Source: Akkermansia muciniphila
GTDB lineage: Bacteria; Verrucomicrobiota; Verrucomicrobiia; Verrucomicrobiales; Akkermansiaceae
Assembly: GCF_030848305.1 (NCBI RefSeq)
Contig: NZ_CP114598.1
Span: forward strand, 62,001-126,000
DNA: 64,000 nucleotides
Direction: 5' to 3'
Part shown: one piece after another, positions 36,734 to 45,693 of the stretch
Layout: every line of letters begins with the position of its first letter
Numbering within the stretch: position 1 is the stretch's first letter
Notes under the pieces: generated by a model
The model's database searches: none
What the model was told of the DNA's origin: nothing
The model's input: only the letters and a program-made list of their open reading frames with translations
Made by a program: the position numbers and the translations under genes

Positions 36734-39373
36734 ATGGCTTCGGACGCATCACCCATTCCCGGCGGCAATCTGCCGACGCTTCCCGTCAAGCGGGTGGTGC
36801 GTCCCACTCCTTCCATTCCGGACCATGAAGTTGTGCGCCAGATAGGGAGCGGCGCGTATGGAGAAGTATGGCTGGCGAAATCCCTGACCGGGGCATGGCG
36901 CGCCGTAAAAATAGTCTGGAGGGAGGATTTTGAAGACGAGCGCTCTTTCAACCGGGAATTCGAGGGCATTCTCCAGTATGAACCCATCGCCCGCAACCAT
37001 CCGGGGCTGGTCCATATCCTGCATGTAGGAAGGCATGACCAGGATTCCCCGTTTTATTATTACGTCATGGAACTGGGCGACGACGCCCGCACCGGAGTCC
37101 ATATTGCACCGGACGAATATATTCCGCGTACGCTTCAGACGGACAAGAAGTTTTCCGGCAACAAGCCTCTGCCCCTGGACTATTGCCTGGAGGTAGGCAG
37201 CCAGCTGGCCCACGCCCTGCTGTACCTGCACAGCAAGAACCTGACGCACCGGGACATCAAACCGGCGAACGTCATCTTTGTCAACGGACGCCCCAAACTG
37301 GCGGACATAGGCCTGGTGGCCCATCTGGACCAGCGCAGCTTTGTAGGAACAGAGGGATTCATCCCCCCCGACGGCCCCGGCACCCGGCGGGCGGACGTTT
37401 ACGCGCTGGCCAAGGTTCTGTATGAAATCAGCACGGGGAAGGACCGCATGGATTTTCCCGAACTCCCGGATGAGCTGCCGGAAGGCACCGTACGCAAGAA
37501 GTGGCAGGCCTTCAACACCATCATTTGCCAAGCGGCGGAACCCCGCATTGAGGAATGCTCCATTGATTCCGCAGAGGAGCTGGCGGAAAAAATAGACGCT
37601 CTCCGGGGGTATGAAGTGCCGTCCCGTTTTCGTCTTCAGAAGAAAAAGAAACGCCGCAAACTCAGACGGGCCCTCCAGCTTCTGGCCGCAGCCGTCGCCG
37701 GAGCCCTGACTGCCTACTGGGGGGCTTTATGGCTCAACAACAGCCAGAACCCGCCGGAGGGACCTGCCGCGGATATTCATCCGGATATCCACCCATCCGC
37801 TCCGGAAGAAGAATCCCGGACAGGGTACGTGCTGGTGACCAGCTCACCGGCGGGAGCGTCCGTATATGACGCGGACGGCAACTATCTGGATGAAACTCCC
37901 TACGGCCCCATTGAGCTGCCTTCCGGCTCTCCGGTGGCCTATACCATCAAGAAATCGGGGTTTGCGGACAAGGAGGAGGCGGGAACCGTCAAGGGAGGAT
38001 CCACGCTGGCCCTGGGCGGCGTGCTGAAGGAGTACCATCCCCCTACGGACAGTCGGCCCTGGAAGGATACGGAGGGTGTTACCTACCTCCCCGCAGAAAC
38101 GCGCCATGTAGCGCAAGGTCCCCTTACCGCCGCCCTGTTCAACAAATTTCTGAAGGAGGACCGCCAGAAGGGGAATTTCCAGATGAAAAAGGAACAGACG
38201 GAACCGGGGCATCCGGAGAAGGATGTGGCCCTGCTCACGCAGGACGGCATTACGGCCTACCTGGCGTGGCTGAACAAGAAATGCGAGCGGGAGGGGCTGC
38301 TGGGCAAGGAATTCTCCATCACCGCGGACCCGCTTCCGCAGGCTTCCGGCAGCACGGGAAACCACAACGCCTACGTTCTGAACGTCACCCGCGTGTTCCA
38401 GGTGCCCATTACCGTCACCACCAACCCGCCGGGAGCCAGCGTTTTTTTCAATAACAGGCTCATCGGGCGCACCCCCATTGAAGAATACGTCAACCAGGTT
38501 CCCTACGTCATTGAAATCAAACTGCCGGGGCACGCCACCATGCGCCGCAGGGGGCTGGACCCGCAGGACTTATACCTTTCCCTTCAGTTGGAGCCGGACA
38601 AATCCGTCGTCTTCGGATCGCCCTGGACCAATAGCCTGGGCATCAAACTGGTCCCTGTGGGAGGAAATGCTCTGGTCATGACCCACGAGGTGCGCGTAAA
38701 GGACTTTCAGGAATTCCTGAAAGCTACCGGAAGGAAAGCTCCGGACCGGCCCGGCTTTCCACAGGGAGAGGACCACCCGGTGGTAAACGTCAGCAGACAG
38801 GATGCGCGCGCCTTCGCCAGATGGCTTACCAACAAGGAGCGGACCCTGGGCCTGATTGACCAGAACGACTCCTACCGTCTTCCCAAGGATGAGGAATGGA
38901 GTTCCTGGGTGCGCCTGACGGATGAACAGGGAGCCTCCCCCTATGAAAAGACGCTGCCTCATGAAAACTCCCGGGAAGCTTTTCCGTGGGGGTATTCATG
39001 GCCGCCGCCGGATAAAACGGGAAATTTTGCGGACCAGTCCGCCCTGATTTACCTGCCGTCCTCCCGCGTTATCGTAGGATATAACGACGGACAGCCGTAC
39101 ACGGCCCCCGTAAAAACCTTCCCGCCCAACCACCTGGGCCTGTACGACCTAGAGGGAAACGTCATGGAATGGGTAGACGATTCTTACGGGGGGCCGGAAT
39201 CCCTCCCCATCCGCAACTACGGTGTCGCCCGCGGAGGCAGCTACCTGTCCTTCCGCCCCAAACAGCTCACCACTTCCATCCGCACTCCCCTGCCGGAAAA
39301 TACGAGGGATAACGCGCTGGGCTTCCGTCTTATCCTGTCTTCCGAGCGCCCCGCCACTCCAACAGCTCCCTGA
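36734..39373 (+). CDS. Membrane Ser/Thr protein kinase with PEGA and FGE-like domains
   Basis: 879 residues. Cytoplasmic kinase domain: glycine loop IGSGAYGEVW (about 38), VAIK-equivalent lysine in RAVKIVW, HRDIKPANV (about 172), and ADIGLV in place of the usual DFG (Asp kept, Phe replaced by Ile). A basic stretch and one transmembrane helix follow (about 316-336), then two PEGA repeats (about 363-415 and 556-605: SSPAGASVYD, TNPPGASVFF). The C-terminal SUMF1/FGE-sulfatase domain (about 620-875) has VMTHEVRVKDFQEF, FPWGYSWPP, GNVMEWVDDS and ARGGSYLSFRP. The FGE catalytic cysteines are missing, so this is probably a binding module. The extracytoplasmic part may sense a ligand and signal inwards. 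It starts 14 bases after kbl. Confidence 0.9.
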   Translation: MASDASPIPGGNLPTLPVKRVVRPTPSIPDHEVVRQIGSGAYGEVWLAKSLTGAWRAVKIVWREDFEDERSFNREFEGILQYEPIARNHPGLVHILHVGRHDQDSPFYYYVMELGDDARTGVHIAPDEYIPRTLQTDKKFSGNKPLPLDYCLEVGSQLAHALLYLHSKNLTHRDIKPANVIFVNGRPKLADIGLVAHLDQRSFVGTEGFIPPDGPGTRRADVYALAKVLYEISTGKDRMDFPELPDELPEGTVRKKWQAFNTIICQAAEPRIEECSIDSAEELAEKIDALRGYEVPSRFRLQKKKKRRKLRRALQLLAAAVAGALTAYWGALWLNNSQNPPEGPAADIHPDIHPSAPEEESRTGYVLVTSSPAGASVYDADGNYLDETPYGPIELPSGSPVAYTIKKSGFADKEEAGTVKGGSTLALGGVLKEYHPPTDSRPWKDTEGVTYLPAETRHVAQGPLTAALFNKFLKEDRQKGNFQMKKEQTEPGHPEKDVALLTQDGITAYLAWLNKKCEREGLLGKEFSITADPLPQASGSTGNHNAYVLNVTRVFQVPITVTTNPPGASVFFNNRLIGRTPIEEYVNQVPYVIEIKLPGHATMRRRGLDPQDLYLSLQLEPDKSVVFGSPWTNSLGIKLVPVGGNALVMTHEVRVKDFQEFLKATGRKAPDRPGFPQGEDHPVVNVSRQDARAFARWLTNKERTLGLIDQNDSYRLPKDEEWSSWVRLTDEQGASPYEKTLPHENSREAFPWGYSWPPPDKTGNFADQSALIYLPSSRVIVGYNDGQPYTAPVKTFPPNHLGLYDLEGNVMEWVDDSYGGPESLPIRNYGVARGGSYLSFRPKQLTTSIRTPLPENTRDNALGFRLILSSERPATPTAP

Positions 39374-39533
39374 CGCCTTATCTGCGGCAGCGGGTTCCCC
39401 CGCACTCCCCACCCTGAACACACCGTTCCCCGAGGGGAAAAAACCTGAGGCCTGACGAGAGCTTCCGGATCTCCGGGAAAATGATTGAAAGGGCCTCCCG
39501 TTATGCTACCATTTTTCCGCATCCTTTTCCTGA

Positions 39534-40304
39534 ATGAAAATCATCGCTATCGCCAACCAGAAGGGGGGAGTGGGAAAAACCACTACGGCCATCAACATGG
39601 CTGCCGCCCTGGCTCAGCTGAAAAAGAAAATCCTTGTCATTGACCTGGACCCGCAGGCCAATGCCACCAGCGGCATGGGCATTGACGGAAAAGACGTGCC
39701 CAGCCTGTATCCGGCGCTGCTCGGCCAAATCCCGGCGGAAGAGTGCATCCTGCCTTCCGGCAGGAAACGGCTGGATATCATCCCCTCCACCATGGATCTG
39801 GCCGGCGTGGAAATAGAATTGGCCCGTTCCGGCAACCATCTGACCCGCCTCCGGGAAACGCTCGCCCCCCTGAGGGAGTCGGACGCCTATGATTACTGCA
39901 TCATGGACACGCCTCCTTCCCTGGGCGTTTTAATGACCTCCGCCCTGGCCGCCTGCGACGAAGTGCTGACTCCCCTCCAATGCGAATGGTTCGGGTTGGA
40001 AGGGCTGGCCAAGATTCTGCACGTGACGGCGCAAATCTGCGCCAGCGGCGCCAATCCCCGCATTCGGCATGAAGGAGTACTCATGACCATGTATGACGGC
40101 CGCACTAACCTTTCCCGCCAGGTCATCGACCAGGTGGAACGGCATCTGCCCCGGATGCTGTACAAAACGGTTATCCCCCGCTCCATCCGGCTGGGGGAGG
40201 CGCCCAGTTTCGGCCACACCATTTTTGAACACGATCCTTCCGGCGCGGCGGCGGACGCCTATCTGAAAGCAGCCCGGGAATTCATCAAACGCCACAAATC
40301 CTGA
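39534..40304 (+). CDS. ParA/Soj-family ATPase
   Basis: 256-residue deviant-Walker ATPase: [17 protein letters not shown] (with the signature lysine), [22 protein letters not shown] and the C-terminal EAPSFG element. This is typical chromosomal ParA/Soj, which binds DNA nonspecifically as an ATP dimer and positions chromosomes or other cargo. No parB gene or parS-like palindrome was recognised next to it; it lies between two large membrane kinases, so regulation by phosphorylation or a cargo-positioning role is an open inference. Start ATG at 39534. Confidence 0.93.
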   Translation: MKIIAIANQKGGVGKTTTAINMAAALAQLKKKILVIDLDPQANATSGMGIDGKDVPSLYPALLGQIPAEECILPSGRKRLDIIPSTMDLAGVEIELARSGNHLTRLRETLAPLRESDAYDYCIMDTPPSLGVLMTSALAACDEVLTPLQCEWFGLEGLAKILHVTAQICASGANPRIRHEGVLMTMYDGRTNLSRQVIDQVERHLPRMLYKTVIPRSIRLGEAPSFGHTIFEHDPSGAAADAYLKAAREFIKRHKS

Positions 40305-40544
40305 GCATTTGGAGGAACAAGTTTCCCGGAATGCCGCCCCCCTATGAAAAGAACAGGCAGAAAGGCGCCTCTGAAAACTTCCTCCTTCATCTTGCCTTCC
40401 GGGTTTGTTGCGTCCATTTAACGTCAGGGAAATCTATTCAACACCGGCCTCCCCCGGAGACGGAGGAAAACAGGCATTCCCCTTGACTTGACTTCCGCGG
40501 CATATAAGAATGCCTCAGCTCCGTTTCAGGAACTTTCCCCCCTC

Positions 40545-43298
40545 ATGCCAGCAGAAGAAGGCCAGCCAGACGACCAGCCCCGGGAGACAGGGCAAGTCCC
40601 GCCTCCCGCTCCGACGACAGGCCTGGAACAGATTCTGCCCGGGCGTCCTCCTCTCCCCCACGCGGAAGAAAAAGGGGCCTTTTTCGTTTACCAGCGGGAG
40701 CTGGCTCCCGGCACGCGCCTGGAACAATATGAAATCATCCGCGTCCTGGGCAGCGGAGGTTTTGGCATCACGTACCTGGCGAAGGATCTGTTCCTGAACC
40801 GCAACGTGGTTATCAAGGAAAACTTCCCTTCAAGATACTCCTACCGGGACCCTCTGACCGGGCATATCCAGCCTAATAATGAACACGATCTGGAAAATTA
40901 CACCTGGGCTCTGAAAAGCTTTCTGAGCGAGGCTCAGACGCTGGCGGAGCTCAACAACCCCGGCATCGTCAGAATCCTTTCCGTCTTTGAAGCTAACGGC
41001 ACAGCCTACTTCGCCATGGAGCACATTACCGGCCTCTCCCTGGATTATCTGGGGGAAAAGCTCCACAGCACCGGGCACCGGTATACGGAAGACGAACTCA
41101 AGGGGCTGCTGACGCGCCTGCTCCGGATTCTGGACTATCTCCATTCCCGGCACATTTACCACCGGGACATCAAACCCGGCAATATCCTGCTGACGGAGGA
41201 AGGCACGCCCGTGCTGATTGACTTCGGAGCGGCACGGCATGCCCTGAAACTTCATTCTGCTACCGTCTTGACCACCCAGGGGTATTCCTCCCCGGAACAG
41301 GCGCTGGGCAAAGCGAATATCGGCCCCTGGAGCGACCTCTATTCCGTAGGAGCCACCTTTTACGCCCTGCTTACAGGACACCCGCCGGACCGGGCGGAAG
41401 CGCGCCTGGCGGAAGACGAAATGCCGCCGCTGCACAGCGATCCCGTGCTCACCCGCTATTACTCACGGCAGTTCCTGCTCTCTCTGGACAAGGCGCTGGC
41501 GCCCCAGATTAATTGCCGTTACCAGACCGCCCGCGAATGGATTCAGGATATTTGCGCCATTTCAGGGGAGGAATCATCCGCCACTATTCAAGTCCCCCCG
41601 GCAGACCTTCGCCATGCCCATCCGGAAGGAACGCCAACTCCCGGCACCGGGCAAAACATCAGCAGCAGGAAGGCAGCAACCGGAACGGACGGCCTTCATT
41701 CCGCTTCGCACAGGCAGTCCGCACGCGCTCTTCGTCGCAACCGCCACATGATGTCCCTGCTGGTGGGCAGCGCGTGCACCATCCTGCTGGGGGCGGGAGC
41801 ATTTTATCTGCTGGACTACATGAAAAAAGCCCCTATGGGCACCACCATCAATACCATCAAGGTAGCCATCCAGCAGCCCGCGGCAAACCCTAACGAGGGA
41901 GAACTGAAACCGCCGCCACGGGATCTGGCATCCATCCGTATTCCGGAACTCAAAATAACGGAAGATGCGGCGCTGGAACCGCGAACGCTGACGGAGTTCC
42001 GTTTGCGCCTTGACGACACCATCCTGACCCGTTCCGGGCTTCCTCCCATCCTGCCGGAAAAACTGCGCATCTCCTGCGTTTATCTCCAAATCATTTCTCC
42101 GGCCGCAAACGGGGAAAAACTATACCTCACCATTCGGGACTCCAACGGCGTTCTGGTGGACCGTTCCGTCAATGCCGTTCCCTCCTTCACAGTGCCAGGG
42201 CAATCCACCTCCACCTTTTTCTTTCCTGCACTTCCGGAACTGTTCACGGACCGCACCTACACGTACTCCTTTGAAAATGCCGCCCACCAGGCCGTTCCCA
42301 TGCAAATGGCATGTTTCAAAAACGAGACGAAACGCACGGAGGAAGCCTTCCCGAAAATCCGTTTCATTGCCGCGCCTCCCGTGCCGGAACCGGCCCTGCT
42401 GAATGATCCTGCCTACAAAAAACTTGTGGCGGCAATCTCTGCGCCCTCCCCGGAGAACAGAAATATTCTCGACCAGGCAAGTTCCATGCCGGGCATCCTG
42501 CCGGCCCTGGAGCAACTTTCCAAAGCCGGCTATCCGGTAGCCCAGCAGGCACTGGGAAAAATCCTCATGTCTCCGGACTGTCCCGGCGGCTCCAGGCCGG
42601 AAGAAGGCGTGGAATGGCTTTACCGTTCCGCCACGGGAGGGTGCTATGAAGCCATGAAGGAGCTGGGAATCCTGCTCATGGACATCCCCTCCTATTTTCC
42701 CCGCCTTCCCCAGCAGCCTCCCCTTGCCTCCCGGGATTACGCCCAGGCAGCGCGTTTCCTGAGAATGGCGGTCCAATACCGGGACCAGGAGGCCCTGTAC
42801 CTGCTTTCCCTCATGTACTCCCAAGGCTGGGGCGTACCCGCCTCCCCGGAACTTTCCAGCCTGATGATGGAACGCCTCAACGGGTCCTCCTACTCCACGG
42901 ACAGCCTGAACCCCAACGCGCCTATCGCGGCGTACTGGCTTCCCCTTCCGCTTGCTGGAGAAAAAGCAACCATCCTGCGCTTCACTATTCCTGGTCCGTT
43001 CGCCCCGTCCCAGCTCAAAGGCGTTACTCTGCACAACACAAGCCTGAAGGACGCCTTTTCCATCAGTAAAATCAATATTCTCCAACATGGGCGCCTCATT
43101 CTGGACATCATTTCCCCCCAGGAAGTACTGCCCGGCAAAAGCTCCGCTCCCATAGGCATCTCCATCCCGGAAGGGCTGCTGGCGGATACGACCCTGCCTC
43201 TGGAAGTGGAAATTTTGCTGAACCCCGGAAACAGCAGCGGCGTGGTGGAAATGCCCCCTCCGGTGGAAAAGAAAAACTCAGGAATTGAAATCAATTAA
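40545..43298 (+). CDS. Membrane Ser/Thr protein kinase with Sel1-like repeats
   Basis: About 917 residues from ATG 40545 (a TTG at 40488 is in frame and would add 19). N-terminal Pro-rich segment, then a kinase domain: LGSGGFGITYLA (about 67), VVIKENFP (catalytic Lys), HRDIKPGNILL (about 206), IDFGAAR (about 226), and QGYSSPEQAL. The GFGITYLA/IKEFFP-type sequence is the family often found in Bacteroidetes and Verrucomicrobia. One transmembrane helix at about 402-425 (LLVGSACTILLGAGAFYLL). The extracytoplasmic part includes Sel1/TPR-like repeats (about 655-790: EEGVEWLYRSATGGCYEAM, ALYLLSLMYSQGWGV). A TTGACT...TATAAG pair upstream (40483-40508) has only 14 bases spacing. Confidence 0.9.
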   Translation: MPAEEGQPDDQPRETGQVPPPAPTTGLEQILPGRPPLPHAEEKGAFFVYQRELAPGTRLEQYEIIRVLGSGGFGITYLAKDLFLNRNVVIKENFPSRYSYRDPLTGHIQPNNEHDLENYTWALKSFLSEAQTLAELNNPGIVRILSVFEANGTAYFAMEHITGLSLDYLGEKLHSTGHRYTEDELKGLLTRLLRILDYLHSRHIYHRDIKPGNILLTEEGTPVLIDFGAARHALKLHSATVLTTQGYSSPEQALGKANIGPWSDLYSVGATFYALLTGHPPDRAEARLAEDEMPPLHSDPVLTRYYSRQFLLSLDKALAPQINCRYQTAREWIQDICAISGEESSATIQVPPADLRHAHPEGTPTPGTGQNISSRKAATGTDGLHSASHRQSARALRRNRHMMSLLVGSACTILLGAGAFYLLDYMKKAPMGTTINTIKVAIQQPAANPNEGELKPPPRDLASIRIPELKITEDAALEPRTLTEFRLRLDDTILTRSGLPPILPEKLRISCVYLQIISPAANGEKLYLTIRDSNGVLVDRSVNAVPSFTVPGQSTSTFFFPALPELFTDRTYTYSFENAAHQAVPMQMACFKNETKRTEEAFPKIRFIAAPPVPEPALLNDPAYKKLVAAISAPSPENRNILDQASSMPGILPALEQLSKAGYPVAQQALGKILMSPDCPGGSRPEEGVEWLYRSATGGCYEAMKELGILLMDIPSYFPRLPQQPPLASRDYAQAARFLRMAVQYRDQEALYLLSLMYSQGWGVPASPELSSLMMERLNGSSYSTDSLNPNAPIAAYWLPLPLAGEKATILRFTIPGPFAPSQLKGVTLHNTSLKDAFSISKINILQHGRLILDIISPQEVLPGKSSAPIGISIPEGLLADTTLPLEVEILLNPGNSSGVVEMPPPVEKKNSGIEIN

Positions 43299-43382
43299 GC
43301 TTCACCGCTTTTCAACGCGAACAGCCACAGAGGAAACGGAAAACATCCTTGATTCCCACCGGGGGCATGCTACAAAAGATAA

Positions 43383-43961
43383 ATGAATGCCTCTGCTTTC
43401 CTGCGGCGCATACTCCCCATGCTGGCCGCGTTCCTGATGGCCTCCTGCGGTGATCCTACCGTCTCCTACTGGAAAAAGGCGGCGGATATCAATACGGAAT
43501 ACTCGGAAAAAAGCAACGCACTGGTGCAGCGCCTCCTGAAACTGAAAAAGAACCCTAATCTTCCGGGCCTGGAAGAAAGCAGCAGGGATGCGGCGGACCT
43601 GTTGCGGGAAAGGGACGAAGAACTGGCGGACCTGAGCACGAAAAACGTGGATCCCGCCGTGACGGCCTATGTGGAAGAAGACCGCAAGCTTTTTGCCAGA
43701 GGAAGAGAATTGGCGGAACGCTACCGGCAATACTTTGAAAAATATCTTAAGGGAGGGCCGGGATTCACTCCGGACCCAGTCCGGGCCGCCGCCCACATCG
43801 GCCGTGGCCGGCAGGAAATACGCAACATTCTGGCAGAAGCCCGAAAACTGGAAAAACGGGCGGAAATGCTGAGAAAAGAAAAGTTAGCTGAGCTTGAGCA
43901 GGAACTTCCTCCGCTGCACTTTCGCCTTCCGGAGTTGAAACAACTGTTATCCAACCGTTAA
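43383..43961 (+). CDS. Putative coiled-coil lipoprotein
   Basis: 192 residues. Signal sequence ending in a good lipobox (MLAAFLMASC), so a lipoprotein. The rest is strongly charged and heptad-like (VEEDRKLFARGRELAERY, EARKLEKRAEMLRKEKLAEL), predicting long helices or coiled coil. No family recognised. It follows the Sel1-repeat kinase by 84 bases and could be its extracytoplasmic partner, which is inference from position. Confidence 0.78.
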   Translation: MNASAFLRRILPMLAAFLMASCGDPTVSYWKKAADINTEYSEKSNALVQRLLKLKKNPNLPGLEESSRDAADLLRERDEELADLSTKNVDPAVTAYVEEDRKLFARGRELAERYRQYFEKYLKGGPGFTPDPVRAAAHIGRGRQEIRNILAEARKLEKRAEMLRKEKLAELEQELPPLHFRLPELKQLLSNR

Positions 43962-44222
43962 AAACGCGCACGAACCATTTGCATCAATGCTGAGTCACGG
44001 CCAGTCTGACAACGGACTTTCCACAGCACGGGCGGACACAACCGGCTCCTGAAACTTTCCCCGTCCCTGTTACGGAAATGTCCTTTTCCTGGATTTACAG
44101 GAAAAATGAGTTGCTCTGCTACCATCATCGTTTATTTCAGCATTCAAAAATCTCCCCTAAGGCCCCTTCCGCACAAGCTCCATAGTTTAAAATCCCAAAG
44201 CAGGGGAACGGACCTCCTCCAC

Positions 44223-44255
44223 AAAAAAGCCCCGTTCATATTTCATGAATGGGGC
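44223..44255 (-). terminator. Intrinsic terminator of the minus-strand exported-protein gene
   Basis: GCCCCGTTCAT (44229-44239) pairs with ATGAATGGGGC (44245-44255), loop of five, followed on the minus strand by TTTTTT. The remaining bases of the gap 43962-44222 show nothing recognised. Confidence 0.85.
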
Positions 44256-44273
44256 CGTATCAATTTTTCAAAT

Positions 44274-44807
44274 TCACCTGGAGGTTTGATCCATGACGAT
44301 AAAATCCTTTTTCCCCACATACTCCCTCCGGGTACCCGGATCTCCATATCCGTCCCGGAAACGTACTTCCAGTTCGTATATTTTTCCGCTGGCCAGAGGT
44401 TGTAAATAGGTCAGCAGCAGGTATGCATCCTTGACGGGCACTTCATATTTTTCTCCGGGGTTCAGGGTAATAAAGCGCATAAGATCCGCGACACGTTCCA
44501 TTTGATAGGAGGGAAGATACCATGCCGTTGGCCTTTCTCCCTTCCTTCCGTTTCCCTGACTCCATATCTTGATGATGATATTCGGCCCGCGTTCCTTGAG
44601 AGGATAGAAGTCGTTGAAAAGACGCACAGCCTTTTCTCCCTTGTTGGCAAACACCAGCTTGAAATCCGGAAAAGCGGCTCTTGGATCAAACGAGGTCTTT
44701 TCCATCACCACGGAACATTCAATTCCGTTATCAGCCTTGTCCCCCCATGCGGGAGCATGGAGGGACAGGATGACCAGAAGGCCTAATATCCGGGATATTT
44801 TTTTCAT
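44274..44807 (-). CDS. Exported protein of unknown function
   Basis: 177 residues from the ATG at 44807, chosen because it begins a clear signal peptide (MKKISRILGLLVILSLHAPAWG); an earlier in-frame ATG adds 15 unlikely residues. The mature part has alternating beta-like segments (FPDFKLVFANKGEKAVRLFN, ITLNPGEKYEVPVKDAYLLL, GKIYELEVRFRDGYGDPG), resembling the small Ig-like exported proteins common in gut bacteria. No enzyme motif. A possible truncated relative lies directly upstream (44861-45085). Confidence 0.75.
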   Translation of the reverse strand: MKKISRILGLLVILSLHAPAWGDKADNGIECSVVMEKTSFDPRAAFPDFKLVFANKGEKAVRLFNDFYPLKERGPNIIIKIWSQGNGRKGERPTAWYLPSYQMERVADLMRFITLNPGEKYEVPVKDAYLLLTYLQPLASGKIYELEVRFRDGYGDPGTRREYVGKKDFIVMDQTSR

Positions 44808-44860
44808 TACAGCACAATTCGGGAAACCCCATGAAGAGTCCCCAGGAAACAATCCTTACC

Positions 44861-45085
44861 CTATTGATTATAGGAGAGCGTTTCCAGCTCACAAGAACAT
44901 TGTTTCCTATCTTCCAACTCGACATTATCCAGACAAACTGGAATTGTCACCTGGTATACCCCTCCGGGAGCAAGCTCTCGATAGTTCAAGGAATGATGAA
45001 ACATTATTGTTCTCATCTTACGATCAAAAAACAGGCACGGACGGTGTCCCGCCAAAGAAAAAGCTGTCTCCAAAGAGCCCTTCAC
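44861..45085 (-). pseudogene. Possible truncated relative of the exported protein
   Basis: A 74-codon minus-strand frame whose second half (YRELAPGGVYQVTIPVCLDN) resembles in style the LNPGEKYEVPVKDAYLL segment of the gene just downstream, as if a tandem copy had decayed. The N-terminal half lacks a signal peptide. It could also be spurious. The rest of 44808-45164 contains only the tRNA promoter. Confidence 0.3.
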
Positions 45086-45118
45086 TTAAAAAACAAAGCA
45101 TCTTTTCCAAAAACGAGA

Positions 45119-45147
45119 TTGACACCCGCGGTTCTTTTCCCTAGTAT
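45119..45147 (+). promoter_or_regulatory. Promoter of the tRNA-Cys/tRNA-Glu pair
   Basis: Perfect -35 TTGACA (45119-45124), 17-base spacer, TAGTAT (45142-45147); tRNA-Cys starts 17 bases later. The best consensus-like promoter in the window. Confidence 0.75.
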
Positions 45148-45164
45148 CCGCGCACAACATCAGC

Positions 45165-45239
45165 GGCGGGGTAGCCAAGTGGTAAGGCGACGGTCTGCAA
45201 AATCGTTATTCGCGGGTTCGATTCCCGCTCCCGCCTCCA
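45165..45239 (+). tRNA. tRNA-Cys (anticodon GCA)
   Basis: Acceptor GGCGGGG/TCCCGCC, anticodon stem ACGGT/ATCGT with loop CTGCAAA (anticodon GCA at 45197-45199), T-arm GCGGG-TTCGATT-CCCGC, discriminator T (typical of Cys), CCA encoded. Followed 23 bases later by tRNA-Glu. Confidence 0.97.
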
Positions 45240-45262
45240 AGATGTTGTCAAAACCGGTTCAA

Positions 45263-45338
45263 GTCGCGTTCGTCTAGCGGTCTAGGACTCCCGCCTTTCA
45301 CGCGGGCAACACGGGTTCGAGTCCCGTACGCGATGCCA
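45263..45338 (+). tRNA. tRNA-Glu (anticodon TTC)
   Basis: Acceptor GTCGCGT/ACGCGAT with a G-U first pair, anticodon stem CCCGC/GCGGG with loop CTTTCAC (anticodon TTC at 45297-45299), T-arm ACGGG-TTCGAGT-CCCGT, CCA encoded. Besides translation, Glu-tRNA is the substrate of HemA, encoded later in this window. Confidence 0.97.
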
Positions 45339-45437
45339 GTTTTCTTTTCTTTCCGCCTTGATTCGGAATCTTTTTTACGCCATCCCCACGGGATGTTTCT
45401 GGATTTTTTCTTCTGTTGTGGTACAGTAGCTTCCGTC

Positions 45438-45650
45438 ATGGCAGCCCAGAACGATATTATGCTGAACGGAGCCCCGTACGAACTGGCGGAACCCTGTTCC
45501 GTCTCCCGGCTTCTGGAACTTTTGAACATGAACGGCAACCCCGTCGTTGTGGAACACAACGGGGCCGCGCTCCTGCCGCAGGATTTTTCCCAAGCGACGG
45601 TTTCTCCCGGCGACCGGGTGGAAATCGTCTCCATCGTTGCCGGCGGCTAG
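45438..45650 (+). CDS. thiS: Sulfur carrier protein ThiS
   Basis: 70-residue ubiquitin-fold carrier ending in the diglycine VAGG, which is adenylated and thiocarboxylated to deliver sulfur to the thiazole of thiamine. Sequence pattern IMLNGAPYEL ... VVVEHNGAALLP ... SPGDRVEIVSIVAGG is typical. I start at ATG 45438; the frame is open upstream but overlaps tRNA-Glu. No thiG, thiF or thiH gene is adjacent. It precedes mutL by 43 bases. Confidence 0.9.
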   Translation: MAAQNDIMLNGAPYELAEPCSVSRLLELLNMNGNPVVVEHNGAALLPQDFSQATVSPGDRVEIVSIVAGG

Positions 45651-45693
45651 GGGTTCCGCTTTTTGGAACAGTCTTTTCCAATCCGTCATCGCC

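Noticed and set aside
36734..39373. True formylglycine-generating enzyme in the kinase C-terminus
   Set aside because: The region matches the FGE fold but has no catalytic cysteine pair near ARGGSYLSFRP.
40483..40508. TTGACT and TATAAG as a promoter for the Sel1-repeat kinase
   Set aside because: Spacing is only 14 bases, too short for a normal sigma-70-type promoter; kept only as a remark.
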